Below, one piece after another: positions 45,326-54,158 of a stretch of 64,000 nucleotides of DNA. Position 1 is the stretch's first letter. The number at the start of each line of letters is the position of its first letter. The DNA comes from Actinacidiphila cocklensis (GTDB lineage: Bacteria; Actinomycetota; Actinomycetes; Streptomycetales; Streptomycetaceae), in NCBI RefSeq assembly GCF_907177275.1, contig NZ_CAJSLV010000103.1, positions 206,282 to 270,281 on the forward strand, given 5' to 3'. The position numbers and the translations under genes are program-made. Below the pieces are notes generated by a model. The model had not been told where the DNA came from, made no database searches, and was given only the letters and a program-made list of their open reading frames with translations.

Positions 45326-46522
45326 GTGCGTCTGTCTTTCCGTGGCATCTGCGCCACACTCGCCCTGACCGTGGGCCTCGCCGCCGGCTCCGTCCTGCCG
45401 GCCGCCTCCTCCGCCGCTGCGTCGACCGACCCGGTCAGCCGCTGCCCCAGCGGACGGCTCTGCCTCTTCGACGGCCTGGACGGGACCGGCTCGATGACGA
45501 GCTATTCGGGGAGCATGACATCGCTCGGCAGCTGGGCGAACCGGGCACGCTCCTTCGTCGACAAGGCCCCGTACGTGAATTTCTGCCCGTCGACGGAGCC
45601 GGGTCCCGCAGCCACCAACGAGGGGTATTCCGGCGACCCCACGGTCCTCGACTTCCGTAAATGGGACGCTGTTCTGGACCGCAACGTCGAGTCCTTCGTC
45701 CTCACCAACAGCGAACGCGAGTGCGAGACGGGAGTGGAGTACCCGTCCTGGCTCGGTGACGACGCGGCGGTCACCCGCCCGCGCAAGCTCTTCGGGGACC
45801 TCAACCGCGACGGCCGCACCGACCTCCTCTACCGCTCGCCCGCAGGCCGGCTGTACTTCCTGCGCGGCGACGAGAGCGGCACGCTGATCGGCGGCGGCTG
45901 GAACTCGATGACCGCGATCACCCGGCACGGCGACCTCAACAGCGACGGTGGCGAGGACCTGCTGGCCCGTGACACGTCAGGCGTCCTGTGGCTCTACCCG
46001 GGCAAGGGAAACGGCCAGTTCGGCGCCCGGACGAAGGTCGGGACCGGCTGGAACAGCATGCGGCGCATCGCGTCCGCCGGAGATCTGACCGGCGACGGCC
46101 GGCCGGACCTGCTGGCGGCCGACACCGCCGGAACCCTGTGGCTCTACCCGGGCGACGGCAAGGGCAGGCTGGGCAATCGCAGCAGGGTGGGCGGCGGCTG
46201 GAACAGCATGACCGCACTCGTCGGCGCCGGAGCCTTCGACGGTGACAGCCTCAACGACCTGGTCGCCCGCGACACCACCGGCCGGCTCTGGTTCTACCCC
46301 GGCAACGGCCACGGCGGGTTCGCCCCTCGCGTGCTCATCGGAACGGGTGGATGGCAGGAATTCACGACCGTCCTCGGGCTGGGCGACGCGAGCGGTGACG
46401 GCGTCAACGACCTCTACGCCATCTCGTCCGACGCCATCTCCTTCTACAAGGGTCGCGGCGACGGCCGTATCTACCTCCAGGGTGCGAACGTCGGGTGGGA
46501 GAAGGGCGACATGGTCTTCTGA
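45326..46522 (+). CDS. Secreted I36-inhibitor-like/FG-GAP repeat protein
   Basis: A 398-residue exported protein. The signal peptide is RLSFRGICATLALTVGLAAG with an SSAAA cleavage region. Residues ~40-140 resemble peptidase inhibitor I36 (CPSGRLCLFDGLDGTGSM; NRARSFVDKAPYVNFC). Then come four or five FG-GAP/VCBS repeats with DxNxDGxxD calcium-type loops (DLNRDGRTDLLYRS, DLNSDGGEDLLARD, DLTGDGRPDLLAAD, DASGDGVNDLYAIS). It probably forms a beta-propeller that binds calcium or cell surfaces. GTG 45326 is 11 nt after a run of six G. It is divergent from the chitinase across the dre-like palindrome and may share its control. Confidence 0.85.
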   Translation: MRLSFRGICATLALTVGLAAGSVLPAASSAAASTDPVSRCPSGRLCLFDGLDGTGSMTSYSGSMTSLGSWANRARSFVDKAPYVNFCPSTEPGPAATNEGYSGDPTVLDFRKWDAVLDRNVESFVLTNSERECETGVEYPSWLGDDAAVTRPRKLFGDLNRDGRTDLLYRSPAGRLYFLRGDESGTLIGGGWNSMTAITRHGDLNSDGGEDLLARDTSGVLWLYPGKGNGQFGARTKVGTGWNSMRRIASAGDLTGDGRPDLLAADTAGTLWLYPGDGKGRLGNRSRVGGGWNSMTALVGAGAFDGDSLNDLVARDTTGRLWFYPGNGHGGFAPRVLIGTGGWQEFTTVLGLGDASGDGVNDLYAISSDAISFYKGRGDGRIYLQGANVGWEKGDMVF

Positions 46523-46551
46523 CTCCCGCCCGGGCACCCCTCCCGCCCGCC

Positions 46552-47997
46552 TCAGCTCCGGCTGCGGTGGGCGAGAGGGGTGTCGCGGTGCCGCCGTGAG
46601 AAGCGCGGCCCGGGCGGGGTGCGCGGGGTGTGGGCGTCGGGGAGGGTGAGGGCGAACAGGGACGCGGCCAGCGCCATGACGGCGAGGACCAGGTAGACGG
46701 TGCGGTACGCGGCGGGCGGGGCGATCTCGCTGGAGGACGGCGTGTTGGTGATCAGCAGGGTGGCGACCAGCGCGGGGGACATGGCCATGGAGAACTGGGC
46801 GACCACGCTGCCGATGGTGGTCGCCTGACCCATGTCCTCCTTGGGGATGGTGCTCACCGAGACCACGGTGAGCGGCATGAAGACCGCGCCCATCCCCAGG
46901 CCCAGCAGGAACATGTAGATCCGGAAGGACCACACCCCCGTACCCGCGTCCACCGTGGTCATCACGGCCAGCACGGCGGCGACCGCGAACAGCCCGGAGG
47001 CGATGATCCGGCGCGCGCCGACCCTGTCGTACAGCCGGGCCACCACCTGGACGGTCAGCAGGACGCCGATCGCCTCGGTGAAGGTGGCGCTGCCGGACTC
47101 CAGCGCGGTGCCGCCCCGGGCCTCCTGGAGGAAGAGCGGCGCCGCGTACATGGCGCCCATGAACGGCACGACGCCGATCACGCCGATCACCTTCGTGTCG
47201 CGGAAGAGGGCGTCCTTGAACAGGCGCAGGCGCAGGATCGGTGCGGCGGTGCGGAGTTCGAAGACCACGGTCGCCGCCGTCAGCGCGGAGCCGGCGACCA
47301 GACTGCCGGCGATCAGCGGGGAGGACCAGCCCTGCCCGGCACCCTCGCAGACGCCGTACATCAGCAGCGACAGCGCCGCCGCGGACATCACGAGGCCGGG
47401 GACGTCGAGGCGGCCGGGCTCCCTTTCGCGCGGGTTGTCGAGGAAGAACAGGCCGAACAACAGAGCGGCCACGCCGAAGGGCAGGTTGACGTAGAAGACC
47501 CAGCGCCACGACAGGCCGTCGATCAGGACGCCGCCGAGCATGGGCGCGACCGCCGGTGCCATCTGCTGCGGGATGATCATGACGCGGGAGGCCCGCACCC
47601 TCTCCGCGGGACTGAAGGTGCGGAAGAGCATGGTGGCGGCGACGGGGGTCAGCAGGCCGCCGGCCAGGCCCTGCAGGCCCCGGCAGACGACGAGTTGGCC
47701 GAGGTCGCCGGCCATTCCGCAGAGCGCGGACGCCGCGGTGAACAGGGCCATCGCGGCGAGCAGCACCGGCTTCCCGCCGAAGCGGTCGCCGAGCCAGCCG
47801 GACAGCGGGATGCTGATGCCCACACACACCGGGTAGACGACGACCACGCTGTCGCTCCCGGCCGCCGACACGCCGAACTGGCGGGCGATGGAGGGCAGGG
47901 CGACGGTGGTGATGGCACCGTCCATCACCACGAGGAAGAACGCGGCGACGAACATGACGGGTACGACCAGGCGCTGGTCCAAGCGGCGGCCGGACAT
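46552..47997 (-). CDS. MFS multidrug exporter (DHA2/EmrB type)
   Basis: A 481-residue major-facilitator protein with about 14 transmembrane segments. Typical features are FLVVMDGAITTVALPSIA in TM1, the motif-A-like GWLGDRFGGKPVLL, GRGLQGLAGGLLTPV-type motif C region, and IIPQQMAPAVAPMLGGVL. DHA2 exporters use the proton gradient to expel antibiotics or dyes. The ATG at 47997 has AGGAGGA just upstream. Divergent from the marR gene at 48135, with an ACTCA/TGAGT palindrome between them: a classic MarR-controlled efflux pair. Confidence 0.92.
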   Translation of the reverse strand: MSGRRLDQRLVVPVMFVAAFFLVVMDGAITTVALPSIARQFGVSAAGSDSVVVVYPVCVGISIPLSGWLGDRFGGKPVLLAAMALFTAASALCGMAGDLGQLVVCRGLQGLAGGLLTPVAATMLFRTFSPAERVRASRVMIIPQQMAPAVAPMLGGVLIDGLSWRWVFYVNLPFGVAALLFGLFFLDNPREREPGRLDVPGLVMSAAALSLLMYGVCEGAGQGWSSPLIAGSLVAGSALTAATVVFELRTAAPILRLRLFKDALFRDTKVIGVIGVVPFMGAMYAAPLFLQEARGGTALESGSATFTEAIGVLLTVQVVARLYDRVGARRIIASGLFAVAAVLAVMTTVDAGTGVWSFRIYMFLLGLGMGAVFMPLTVVSVSTIPKEDMGQATTIGSVVAQFSMAMSPALVATLLITNTPSSSEIAPPAAYRTVYLVLAVMALAASLFALTLPDAHTPRTPPGPRFSRRHRDTPLAHRSRS

Positions 47998-48036
47998 GGT
48001 CCTCCTGTGTGCGATAGGCGCCGATATGCTGAGTCT

Positions 48037-48049
48037 ACTCACTATGAGT
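48037..48049. promoter_or_regulatory. Probable MarR operator
   Basis: ACTCA-cta-TGAGT, a perfect inverted repeat, sits in the 137-bp region between the divergent MFS and marR genes. An overlapping GAGT-ct-ACTC lies at 48031-48040. Confidence 0.5.
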
Positions 48050-48134
48050 CGGCACATGAAGATGTTTCCGAGCGACGGTCGACCGCTGACGGCGGCAGGC
48101 GAAATGAACGACAGAAGGAGCGTGGCGGAACCCG

Positions 48135-48599
48135 GTGGTGGAGACGCGGAGCAGCGACGTACTGGTCGACGACCTCTTCAGGACGACGGTGCGGCTGCGC
48201 ACGTACGTCGACGCCCAACTGCGCGGCCACGGCCTGTCCGTACCGCGGCTGCGGCTGCTCAGAGCGCTGGCGGCCGCCCCCGCGGACGAGCCGCTGCGGA
48301 TGCGGGACCTGGGCGAGGCGCTCAACGTCGCAGCCCGCACGGTCACCTCGCTGGTGGACGCGCTCGAGCGGGACGGCCTGGTGGAGCGGGTACGCCACCC
48401 GACCGACCGCAGGGCCTACCTGCTCGCCCTCACCGACCTCGGCCGCACTACCCACGCCAGGGCCGAGGACATCGACCGGGCCGCCCTGGCGACCGCGACC
48501 CGCGCCCTGTCCGCAAAGCAGCGGGCGCTGCTGCTCGACCTGCTCGCGGTGCTGCGCGACTCCGTCCCCGACGCCCCGCCCAGCCCGCCGGAGGGCTGA
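48135..48599 (+). CDS. MarR-family transcriptional regulator
   Basis: A 154-residue winged-helix protein of standard MarR length. The DNA-binding core is LRMRDLGEALNVAARTVTSL, with the wing GLVERVRHPTDRRAYLLALT. MarR proteins repress nearby genes as dimers and release DNA when a phenolic or antibiotic ligand binds. It is divergent from the DHA2 exporter and probably autoregulates through the palindrome at 48037-48049. Two adjacent GTG codons start the frame (48135, 48138). A small TTTCCG/CGGAAA hairpin follows the stop. Confidence 0.9.
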   Translation: MVETRSSDVLVDDLFRTTVRLRTYVDAQLRGHGLSVPRLRLLRALAAAPADEPLRMRDLGEALNVAARTVTSLVDALERDGLVERVRHPTDRRAYLLALTDLGRTTHARAEDIDRAALATATRALSAKQRALLLDLLAVLRDSVPDAPPSPPEG

Positions 48600-48699
48600 C
48601 GCGGCCCTTTCCGCCCGGACGGAAAACCCCCTCCGCCCCGCACGCGGGATGCGCTACGCTCGCGCCGCCGGGGTGCCCGGTGCGCAGGCGACGGATACT

Positions 48700-48746
48700 T
48701 CTTTCTGCAAAAAAGAGGGACCTGGGTTCGAATCCCAGCATGTCTG
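48700..48746 (+). other. tRNA-like 3' half (Cys-type anticodon arm and T arm)
   Basis: Anticodon-arm geometry is exact: stem TCTTT/AAAGA, loop CTGCAAA (anticodon GCA). A 5-nt variable loop GGGAC follows, then T arm CTGGG-TTCGAAT-CCCAG and CATGTCT as a possible 3' acceptor strand. No matching D arm or 5' acceptor strand is present upstream. This looks like a truncated tRNA or the tRNA-derived half of an old attachment site, not a working gene. Confidence 0.45.
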
Positions 48747-48869
48747 GCCCAGCCAGGCTGTGGCGCAGCGGCCCAGCGCACTGTCTCCGTAGCCGACTTC
48801 GATCTCGGGCACCCCGATCTCCTCCCCCCTTCCGACGCGCCGCTCCGGCCGTCTTGCGCCCTCCATTTG

Positions 48870-48960
48870 TTCAGCCAACCCGTGCAGCCAAACTGTGCAG
48901 CCAACCCGTGCAGCCAAGCTGTGCAGGTAAGCTGTGCAGGTAAGCTGTGCAGGTAAGCTG
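48870..48960. repeat. Seven tandem 13-bp repeats upstream of marR
   Basis: Exactly 91 bp made of seven units: TTCAGCCAACCCG, TGCAGCCAAACTG, TGCAGCCAACCCG, TGCAGCCAAGCTG, then three identical TGCAGGTAAGCTG. They end 34 bp before the start of the MarR gene at 48995. The 13-bp spacing, close to 1.25 helical turns, and the graded change of unit suggest a multi-site operator. Confidence 0.8.
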
Positions 48961-48994
48961 AACAATTCCGCATGCGGATTCCTGAGGTGAGGAC

Positions 48995-49447
48995 ATGGGC
49001 GGAGATCGAGGGCCTGCGGTGTCGGCGTCCGCCGTGCGCGCGTCGCAGGAGGTACGGGCGGTCATCGGGCGGCTGCAGCGGCGTATCCGTGCCGCCACGG
49101 GGACCGAGGGGATCAGCCTCCCCCAGGCGTCCGTACTGGCCCGGCTCATGGACGGCGACGGGCTGACCACCAGCGACCTCGCCGCCGCCGAGGGCATGCG
49201 GCACCAGTCGATGGCGTCGACCGTCGCCGCGCTGGCCGGCCTCGGCCTGGTCGAACGGCGCCGCGACCCCGACGACGGGCGCCGGCTGCTGATCGCGCTC
49301 ACCGCCGAGGGGCGCCGCCGCGCCGAGGAGGGCCGGCAGGCCCGCGGCGAATGGCTCGCCGGCGAGTTGCAGACGAGGTGCACGGAGCAGGAGCGGCGGA
49401 CCGTCATCGAGGCCATGGCCGTACTGGAGCGGCTCGCCCGTGACTGA
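48995..49447 (+). CDS. MarR-family transcriptional regulator
   Basis: A 150-residue MarR protein (LTTSDLAAAEGMRHQSMAST recognition region; wing LVERRRDPDDGRRLLIALT). The stop overlaps the GTG start of the MFS gene (GTGACTGA), so the two are translationally coupled, unlike the divergent pair just upstream. It probably represses its own operon. The unusual seven-copy 13-bp array directly upstream is the obvious candidate target. ATG 48995 has GAGG close by; a GTG at about 49019 is an alternative start. Confidence 0.9.
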   Translation: MGGDRGPAVSASAVRASQEVRAVIGRLQRRIRAATGTEGISLPQASVLARLMDGDGLTTSDLAAAEGMRHQSMASTVAALAGLGLVERRRDPDDGRRLLIALTAEGRRRAEEGRQARGEWLAGELQTRCTEQERRTVIEAMAVLERLARD

Positions 49448-50828
49448 CCGGCGGACCGCGGCGCCCGGCGACACCGGGAAGGCGGGCTTCGACCGGCGGC
49501 TCGTCCCGCCGATGATGCTCGGCTCGGTCCTGAACCCGGTCAACTCCACGGTCATCGCCGTCGCGCTGGTCCCGATCGGCACGGCGTTCGGAGCGCCCCC
49601 GTCGCAGACCGCCTGGCTGGTCTCGGCCCTCTACCTGGCCACCGCGCTCGGGCAGCCGGTCGTGGGCCGGCTGATCGACCTCTTCGGCCCGCGCCGCCTG
49701 TTCCTCCTCAGCACCAGCCTGGTCGGCGTCGCGGGAGTCGTCGGCACCCTGGCCCCCGGCCTCGGGGTGCTGATCGCGGCCCGCGTCCTGCTCGGCTTCG
49801 GAACGTGCGCCGGCTACCCCGCCGCCATGGCGCTGCTCCGAAGCGAGGCCGAACGCACCGGCAGGGACAGCCCCGCCGGCATCCTGACCGCGCTTGCCGT
49901 CGCCAACCAGACCATCGCCGTGGCCGGCCCGCTGCTCGGCGGCCTGCTCATCGGCCTCGGCGGCTGGCGCTCCACCTTCGCGCTCAACATCCCGCTGGCC
50001 GCGGCCGCGGTCCTGCTCGGCGCGCTGCGGCTGCCCGCCCGACGGCCGGCCGCCCGCGGCCGGACGGCCGCGCAGATCGACCTGCCCGGCATGGCCCTCT
50101 TCGCGGCGATGCTCGTCTCCCTGCTGCTGTTCCTGATGAACCTGCGCGCCGGCGCCTGGTATCTGCCGGTGGTCACCGCCGCGGCCGCGGCCGCCTTCAC
50201 CGTGCGGGAACTGCGCGCGTCGACGCCCTTCATCGACCTGAGGGTCCTCGGCGGCAACGCCCCGCTGCTCGCCACGTACGGCCGCGCGCTGGTCGCGTAC
50301 GTCGTCTCGTACGCCTTCCTCTACGGCTTCACCCAGTGGACGGAGGAGAGTTACGGGCTCTCGCCCTTCCACGCGGGGCTGGTGCAGATCCCGATGTTCC
50401 TGGTCGGGATAGCCGTGTCCGTCACCGTCGGCCGGCGCGGCGGGGTGCTGGCCAAGCTGCTGCTCGGCGCCGCCGGGCAGATCGCCGCCTGCGTGCTGAT
50501 GCTGACCCTGACCTCAGCAAGCCCGGTGTGGGCGCTGCTCGTTCTCGCCGTCGTGTTCGGCATACCGCAGGGCGCCAACGGCCTGGCGCTGCAGAACTCC
50601 GTCTACTTCCAGGCCGATCCGCGGCGCACCGGCTCGTCCGCGGGCCTGCTGCGGACGTTCGCCTACCTCGGCTCGATGATCGCCTCCTCCGCGACCGCCG
50701 CGTCCTTCGGGCAGCACGCCGGCACCGCGGGCATGCACCATCTGGCCTGGATCATGCTCGCCGCCGGCGTCCTCTTCCTCGCGGTCACCGCCTTCGACCG
50801 CAGCCTGCGCAAGGCGCCCGCTTCGTAG
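49440..50828 (+). CDS. MFS multidrug exporter (DHA2 type)
   Basis: A 462-residue, roughly 14-TM major-facilitator protein: MMLGSVLNPVNSTVIAVALV in TM1, GRLIDLFGPRRLFL motif A, and GFGTCAGYPAAMALLRSEAE motif-C region. It exports small molecules with proton influx. The GTG start lies inside the marR stop region, indicating a coupled operon. A gene for an EEP-family hydrolase follows after 35 bp in the same direction and may be in the same transcript. Substrate unknown. Confidence 0.9.
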   Translation: MTDRRTAAPGDTGKAGFDRRLVPPMMLGSVLNPVNSTVIAVALVPIGTAFGAPPSQTAWLVSALYLATALGQPVVGRLIDLFGPRRLFLLSTSLVGVAGVVGTLAPGLGVLIAARVLLGFGTCAGYPAAMALLRSEAERTGRDSPAGILTALAVANQTIAVAGPLLGGLLIGLGGWRSTFALNIPLAAAAVLLGALRLPARRPAARGRTAAQIDLPGMALFAAMLVSLLLFLMNLRAGAWYLPVVTAAAAAAFTVRELRASTPFIDLRVLGGNAPLLATYGRALVAYVVSYAFLYGFTQWTEESYGLSPFHAGLVQIPMFLVGIAVSVTVGRRGGVLAKLLLGAAGQIAACVLMLTLTSASPVWALLVLAVVFGIPQGANGLALQNSVYFQADPRRTGSSAGLLRTFAYLGSMIASSATAASFGQHAGTAGMHHLAWIMLAAGVLFLAVTAFDRSLRKAPAS

Positions 50829-50863
50829 AGTGCGGGGACAGCGCCGGTGCGAAGGGGTGGGAC

Positions 50864-51685
50864 ATGCGTGTGGTGACGTGGAACCTGTGGTGGCGGTTCG
50901 GGCCGTGGGAGGAGCGGCGGAAGGCCGTGCTCACAGTGCTGAGGGACCTGCGGCCCGACGTGGTCGGCCTGCAGGAGGTCTGGTCCCGCGGTACGGAGAA
51001 CCTCGCGCAATGGCTGGCCGACGACCTCGGCATGCACTGGGCCTGGGAGCCGTCCCGCGCCCCCGAACGCTGGCAGCGGCGGCTCGGGGACCCGGGCGTC
51101 GACTTCGGCAACGCCGTTCTGAGCCGCTGGCCCATCGCCGACCGCGAGGTGCTGCAACTGCCCGCCCGCGAGGGCGACGACGACGGCCGCCTGGCCCTCT
51201 TCACCCGCCTCGAAGCCCCCGGCCACCAGGTGCCGTTCTTCACCACGCACCTCACCTCGTCCGTGGACGCCTCCGCGATACGGTGCGAACAGGTGCGCGC
51301 GCTCGCCGAGTTCGTCGCCGGGCACCGCCACGGCACCGACCACCCGCCGGTCATCACCGGGGACTTCAACGCGTGGCCCGAGTCCGACGAGGTACGGCGG
51401 TTCGGCGGCTACAAGACCGCGCCCGCCGTCCCGGGCCAGGTCCTGGTGGACGCCTGGGAGTACGCGGACCCCGCCCAGCCCTCGGTGACCTGGGACACCG
51501 CCAACCCCTTCGTCGCCGCCACCTTCGAGCCCAGCCTCCGCGTCGACTACATCCACGTCGGCCTGCCCGGCCCCGCGGGCCTCGGCGCCGTCACCGCCGT
51601 CCGCCGCGTGGGCGACCACCCGGTCGACGGAGTCTGGCCCTCCGACCACGCGGCGGTCCTCGCGGACCTGAAGGAGCGTCCCTGA
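50864..51685 (+). CDS. Endonuclease/exonuclease/phosphatase (EEP) family protein
   Basis: A 273-residue protein with the EEP fold: MRVVTWNLWWRFGPW at the N-terminus, LRPDVVGLQEVWS (catalytic Glu), FGNAVLSRWPI, FFTTHLTS, VITGDFNAWPES (Asp/Asn) and PSDHAAVLADL (final His). The family hydrolyses phosphodiesters in nucleic acids, lipids or sugars; there is no signal peptide here. The ATG has AAGGGG upstream. It is close behind the MFS exporter and could share its transcript. Confidence 0.88.
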   Translation: MRVVTWNLWWRFGPWEERRKAVLTVLRDLRPDVVGLQEVWSRGTENLAQWLADDLGMHWAWEPSRAPERWQRRLGDPGVDFGNAVLSRWPIADREVLQLPAREGDDDGRLALFTRLEAPGHQVPFFTTHLTSSVDASAIRCEQVRALAEFVAGHRHGTDHPPVITGDFNAWPESDEVRRFGGYKTAPAVPGQVLVDAWEYADPAQPSVTWDTANPFVAATFEPSLRVDYIHVGLPGPAGLGAVTAVRRVGDHPVDGVWPSDHAAVLADLKERP

Positions 51686-51808
51686 AGGGGCTGTTGGCTT
51701 CCGCCGTGATCTGAGTACGGCTACTCATACCGTCGGGTGATCAGCTCGCAGTAACGTGGGGCCGGTGTTTCACCGGAGGCCACGGGTGAGCAGGGAGGGG
51801 TGGGGGCC

Positions 51809-52288
51809 GTGTCGTTCGAGACGGAATGGGCCGGGATCAAGCAGGAGGTCGCCGGCGGGCCGGTGTTGACGCTGGCGCATGCGGACGCCGGTGGAGGCGG
51901 TGGCGGCACCGCGGATGCCACCGGCGGCGACGCGGGCATGGCGTCGGACATCGCCGCGTGGAAGGCGGCCGCGAAGGGCGTGGGGACGCTGGCCGACAAC
52001 CTGACGAAGGCCGCGGGCAAGCTGGAGGAGGCCCAGCAGGGCATGGACACCAGCCTGCTGTTCTCCAACAGCAGCTTCGACACGCTGCAGGCCCAGGGCG
52101 AGTTGCACCCCACCTGGAGCGGCTACGTCAGCAGCCTGCTGACCAGGTGCGCCGCCCTGAAGGAGCAACTGACCGCCGCGGGCGCGACCCTGTGCATCAG
52201 TGACGAGGCCGTCAGGGCCGAGTTCGACAAGCTGGACGACGGCTACAAGGACACGCCGGCCGTCGGCGGTCAGAGCCTGGGGGGCTGA
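51809..52288 (+). CDS. WXG100-like helical protein (type VII secretion-type)
   Basis: A 159-residue protein, mostly helical after a Gly-rich linker (about 31-45). It has a TWSGY turn (W-x-G) in the middle of a helix-turn-helix-like hairpin (AAWKAAAKGVGTLADNLTKA ... TLQAQGELHPTWSGYVSSLL), the shape of ESX/WXG100-superfamily proteins that pair with secreted substrates. GTG 51809 follows GGGAGGGG. The DUF1023 hydrolase starts 3 bp after its stop, so both are probably made together as a chaperone-like partner and effector. No ESX ATPase genes are nearby. Confidence 0.7.
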   Translation: MSFETEWAGIKQEVAGGPVLTLAHADAGGGGGGTADATGGDAGMASDIAAWKAAAKGVGTLADNLTKAAGKLEEAQQGMDTSLLFSNSSFDTLQAQGELHPTWSGYVSSLLTRCAALKEQLTAAGATLCISDEAVRAEFDKLDDGYKDTPAVGGQSLGG

Positions 52289-52291
52289 CGC

Positions 52292-54145
52292 GTGGACGTA
52301 CCGGCTCTGAAGTTCCTCAAGACCGCCCAGTTCGAGGGCCTGGCCGACGGCTACCGCGCGCTGAGCGACATGGCCGACCAGGGCAAGGGCGACATCGAGA
52401 ACGGCATCAGCGCGAAGATGCGCATCGCCGGTCTGGCGGGCGTCGGCGCGGACGCCGCGCACCGCCAACTCAGCGAGGTCACCGAAAACTTCCACTACAT
52501 CCAGGTGGAATGCGGCCTGGTCAGCACGTCGTTACGGGCATTCGTCTCCGACATAGGCCCGGCCAAGGCGAAGTTCGACACGGCGATCTCCGACGCGGCG
52601 GCATACAGGTTCACGGTGGCGGACGACGGTTCCGTCACCTACCCCGCCGGGGGCGAGGACGACAAGGGCCAGCCCGCCGAGGGCGGCACGGCGACGAGCG
52701 TCGCGGACCCCAGCGCCCGCGCGATCTCCCACCAGGCCGCCCACTTCGACCCCAACCCGCACCACGCCGTCGCCCAGGACATCGCCGACCGGATCTCCGA
52801 CGCGCTGCGCGAGGCCACCTCGGTGGACGACAAGTGGGCGCCGCAACTGCGCAAGCTGCTGGCCGACGACGACCTGACGGTCTCCGCGTCGGACTGGGCC
52901 GACGCCCAGAAGGACATGGCGGGCGTCGACAAGGACGCGGCCACCTACCTCAGCCACATCAAGCCCCCGCCGAAGAACGGCAGGCCGCAGGACAACGCCG
53001 ACTGGTGGAAGAGCCTCACCCCTCAGGAGCAGGCCGACTACCTCGCCGCCTACCCCGGCCGCATCGGCGCCCTCGACGGCCTGCCCGCGACCGTCCGCGA
53101 CGAGGCCAACCGCACGGTCCTGTCGGAGACCCGCGGCAAGTACCAGACGCAGCTCGACTCGATCCCGCCGCCGCCGAAGGAGTGGGCCGACATCGCGGAC
53201 CCCTCGGGCCGCGGGGTGCACACCCCCGAATGGACGGTGTGGAACGCCGAATACGGCGACCAGTACAACAGATTGGCCCACATACGCGGCCGGTTGAACG
53301 GCATGAACGCCATCCAGGACCGCTTCGACGCCACCGGCACCGGCGGCCTGCCCGAGGCGTACCTCCTCGGCTTCGACCCCGAGGGAAAGGGCGACGGCAA
53401 GGTCATCCTGGCCAACGGGAACCCGGACACCGCCGACCACACGGCCATTTACGTCCCCGGTACGACGTCGAAGCTCGACAAGATCGGCGGCGACATCAAC
53501 CGGGGGGTGAACCTGTGGCAGGCGAGCCATCAAACGGATCCGAGCGCCAAGGTCTCCACCATCACCTGGTTCGACTACAACGCCCCCGACAACATTCCGG
53601 CCGCCACCCGGGACTCGTACGCGCACGACGGCGCACCCGCACTGCGCGGCTTCCTCGACGGCAACGCCGCAGCCCACAAGGCCGCCACCGGTGGCCACGC
53701 GCACACCACGCTCATCGGCCACAGCTACGGCAGCACGCTCATCGGCGACACGGCCAAGTACCAGTATCCCGACCACGACCTCCATTTCTCCGACCCGCTG
53801 CCCGTCGACGACGTGATCGCGGTCGGCAGCCCCGGCATGCAGGCCAAGCACCCTGGCGACCTCGGCCTCGACCCCACGCACATGTGGGCGGAGGGCGGCG
53901 GCGGCCTCGACCACGTCGTCCGCGACGGCGGGCGCTTCACCGGACTCGGCGGCGGCGGGAACATCCCCACCGACAGGGCTTTCGGCGGCAACGTGATGGA
54001 GTCCGACGCCGGCAACCACAGCGCCTACTGGAACATGCACGACCACAAGGCGTCGGTCAGTCTGCAGAACCAGGCCGATGTCATCGTGGGCCGATACGGT
54101 GAAACGCACCTCGTCTACGAGTCGCCCTATGGAAAGCCGAAGTAG
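52292..54145 (+). CDS. DUF1023 alpha/beta hydrolase with helical N-terminus
   Basis: A 617-residue protein. The first ~100 residues are helical (FLKTAQFEGLADGYRALSDM) and resemble WXG/ESX-type secretion domains; a long middle region follows. The C-terminal DUF1023 hydrolase has ITWFDYNAPDN, nucleophile elbow TLIGHSYGSTLIG (Ser near 478), DDVIAVGSPGM and a terminal His (AGNHSAYW). Similar proteins are found with type VII secretion and polymorphic-toxin loci. A TTA codon at 52532-52534 (residue 81) suggests bldA dependence. The three downstream paralogues could be immunity or accessory proteins; that is inference. Not secreted by Sec: no signal peptide. Confidence 0.8.
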   Translation: MDVPALKFLKTAQFEGLADGYRALSDMADQGKGDIENGISAKMRIAGLAGVGADAAHRQLSEVTENFHYIQVECGLVSTSLRAFVSDIGPAKAKFDTAISDAAAYRFTVADDGSVTYPAGGEDDKGQPAEGGTATSVADPSARAISHQAAHFDPNPHHAVAQDIADRISDALREATSVDDKWAPQLRKLLADDDLTVSASDWADAQKDMAGVDKDAATYLSHIKPPPKNGRPQDNADWWKSLTPQEQADYLAAYPGRIGALDGLPATVRDEANRTVLSETRGKYQTQLDSIPPPPKEWADIADPSGRGVHTPEWTVWNAEYGDQYNRLAHIRGRLNGMNAIQDRFDATGTGGLPEAYLLGFDPEGKGDGKVILANGNPDTADHTAIYVPGTTSKLDKIGGDINRGVNLWQASHQTDPSAKVSTITWFDYNAPDNIPAATRDSYAHDGAPALRGFLDGNAAAHKAATGGHAHTTLIGHSYGSTLIGDTAKYQYPDHDLHFSDPLPVDDVIAVGSPGMQAKHPGDLGLDPTHMWAEGGGGLDHVVRDGGRFTGLGGGGNIPTDRAFGGNVMESDAGNHSAYWNMHDHKASVSLQNQADVIVGRYGETHLVYESPYGKPK

Positions 54146-54158
54146 CAGGGGGAGGGAA

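Larger units (their letters stand above)
48600..48994. other. Intergenic region with tRNA-like half and tandem repeats
   Basis: The 395 bp between the two marR genes hold a tRNA-like 3' half at 48700-48746 and seven tandem 13-bp repeats at 48870-48960, listed separately. No ORF is credible. The second feature ends 34 bp before the next start codon. Confidence 0.6.

Noticed and set aside
48700..48780. Functional tRNA-Cys
   Set aside because: D arm and 5' acceptor strand are missing, so only a 3' half is supported.
48870..48960. Possible CRISPR array
   Set aside because: Units are 13 bp with no spacers and no cas genes; it is a plain tandem repeat.
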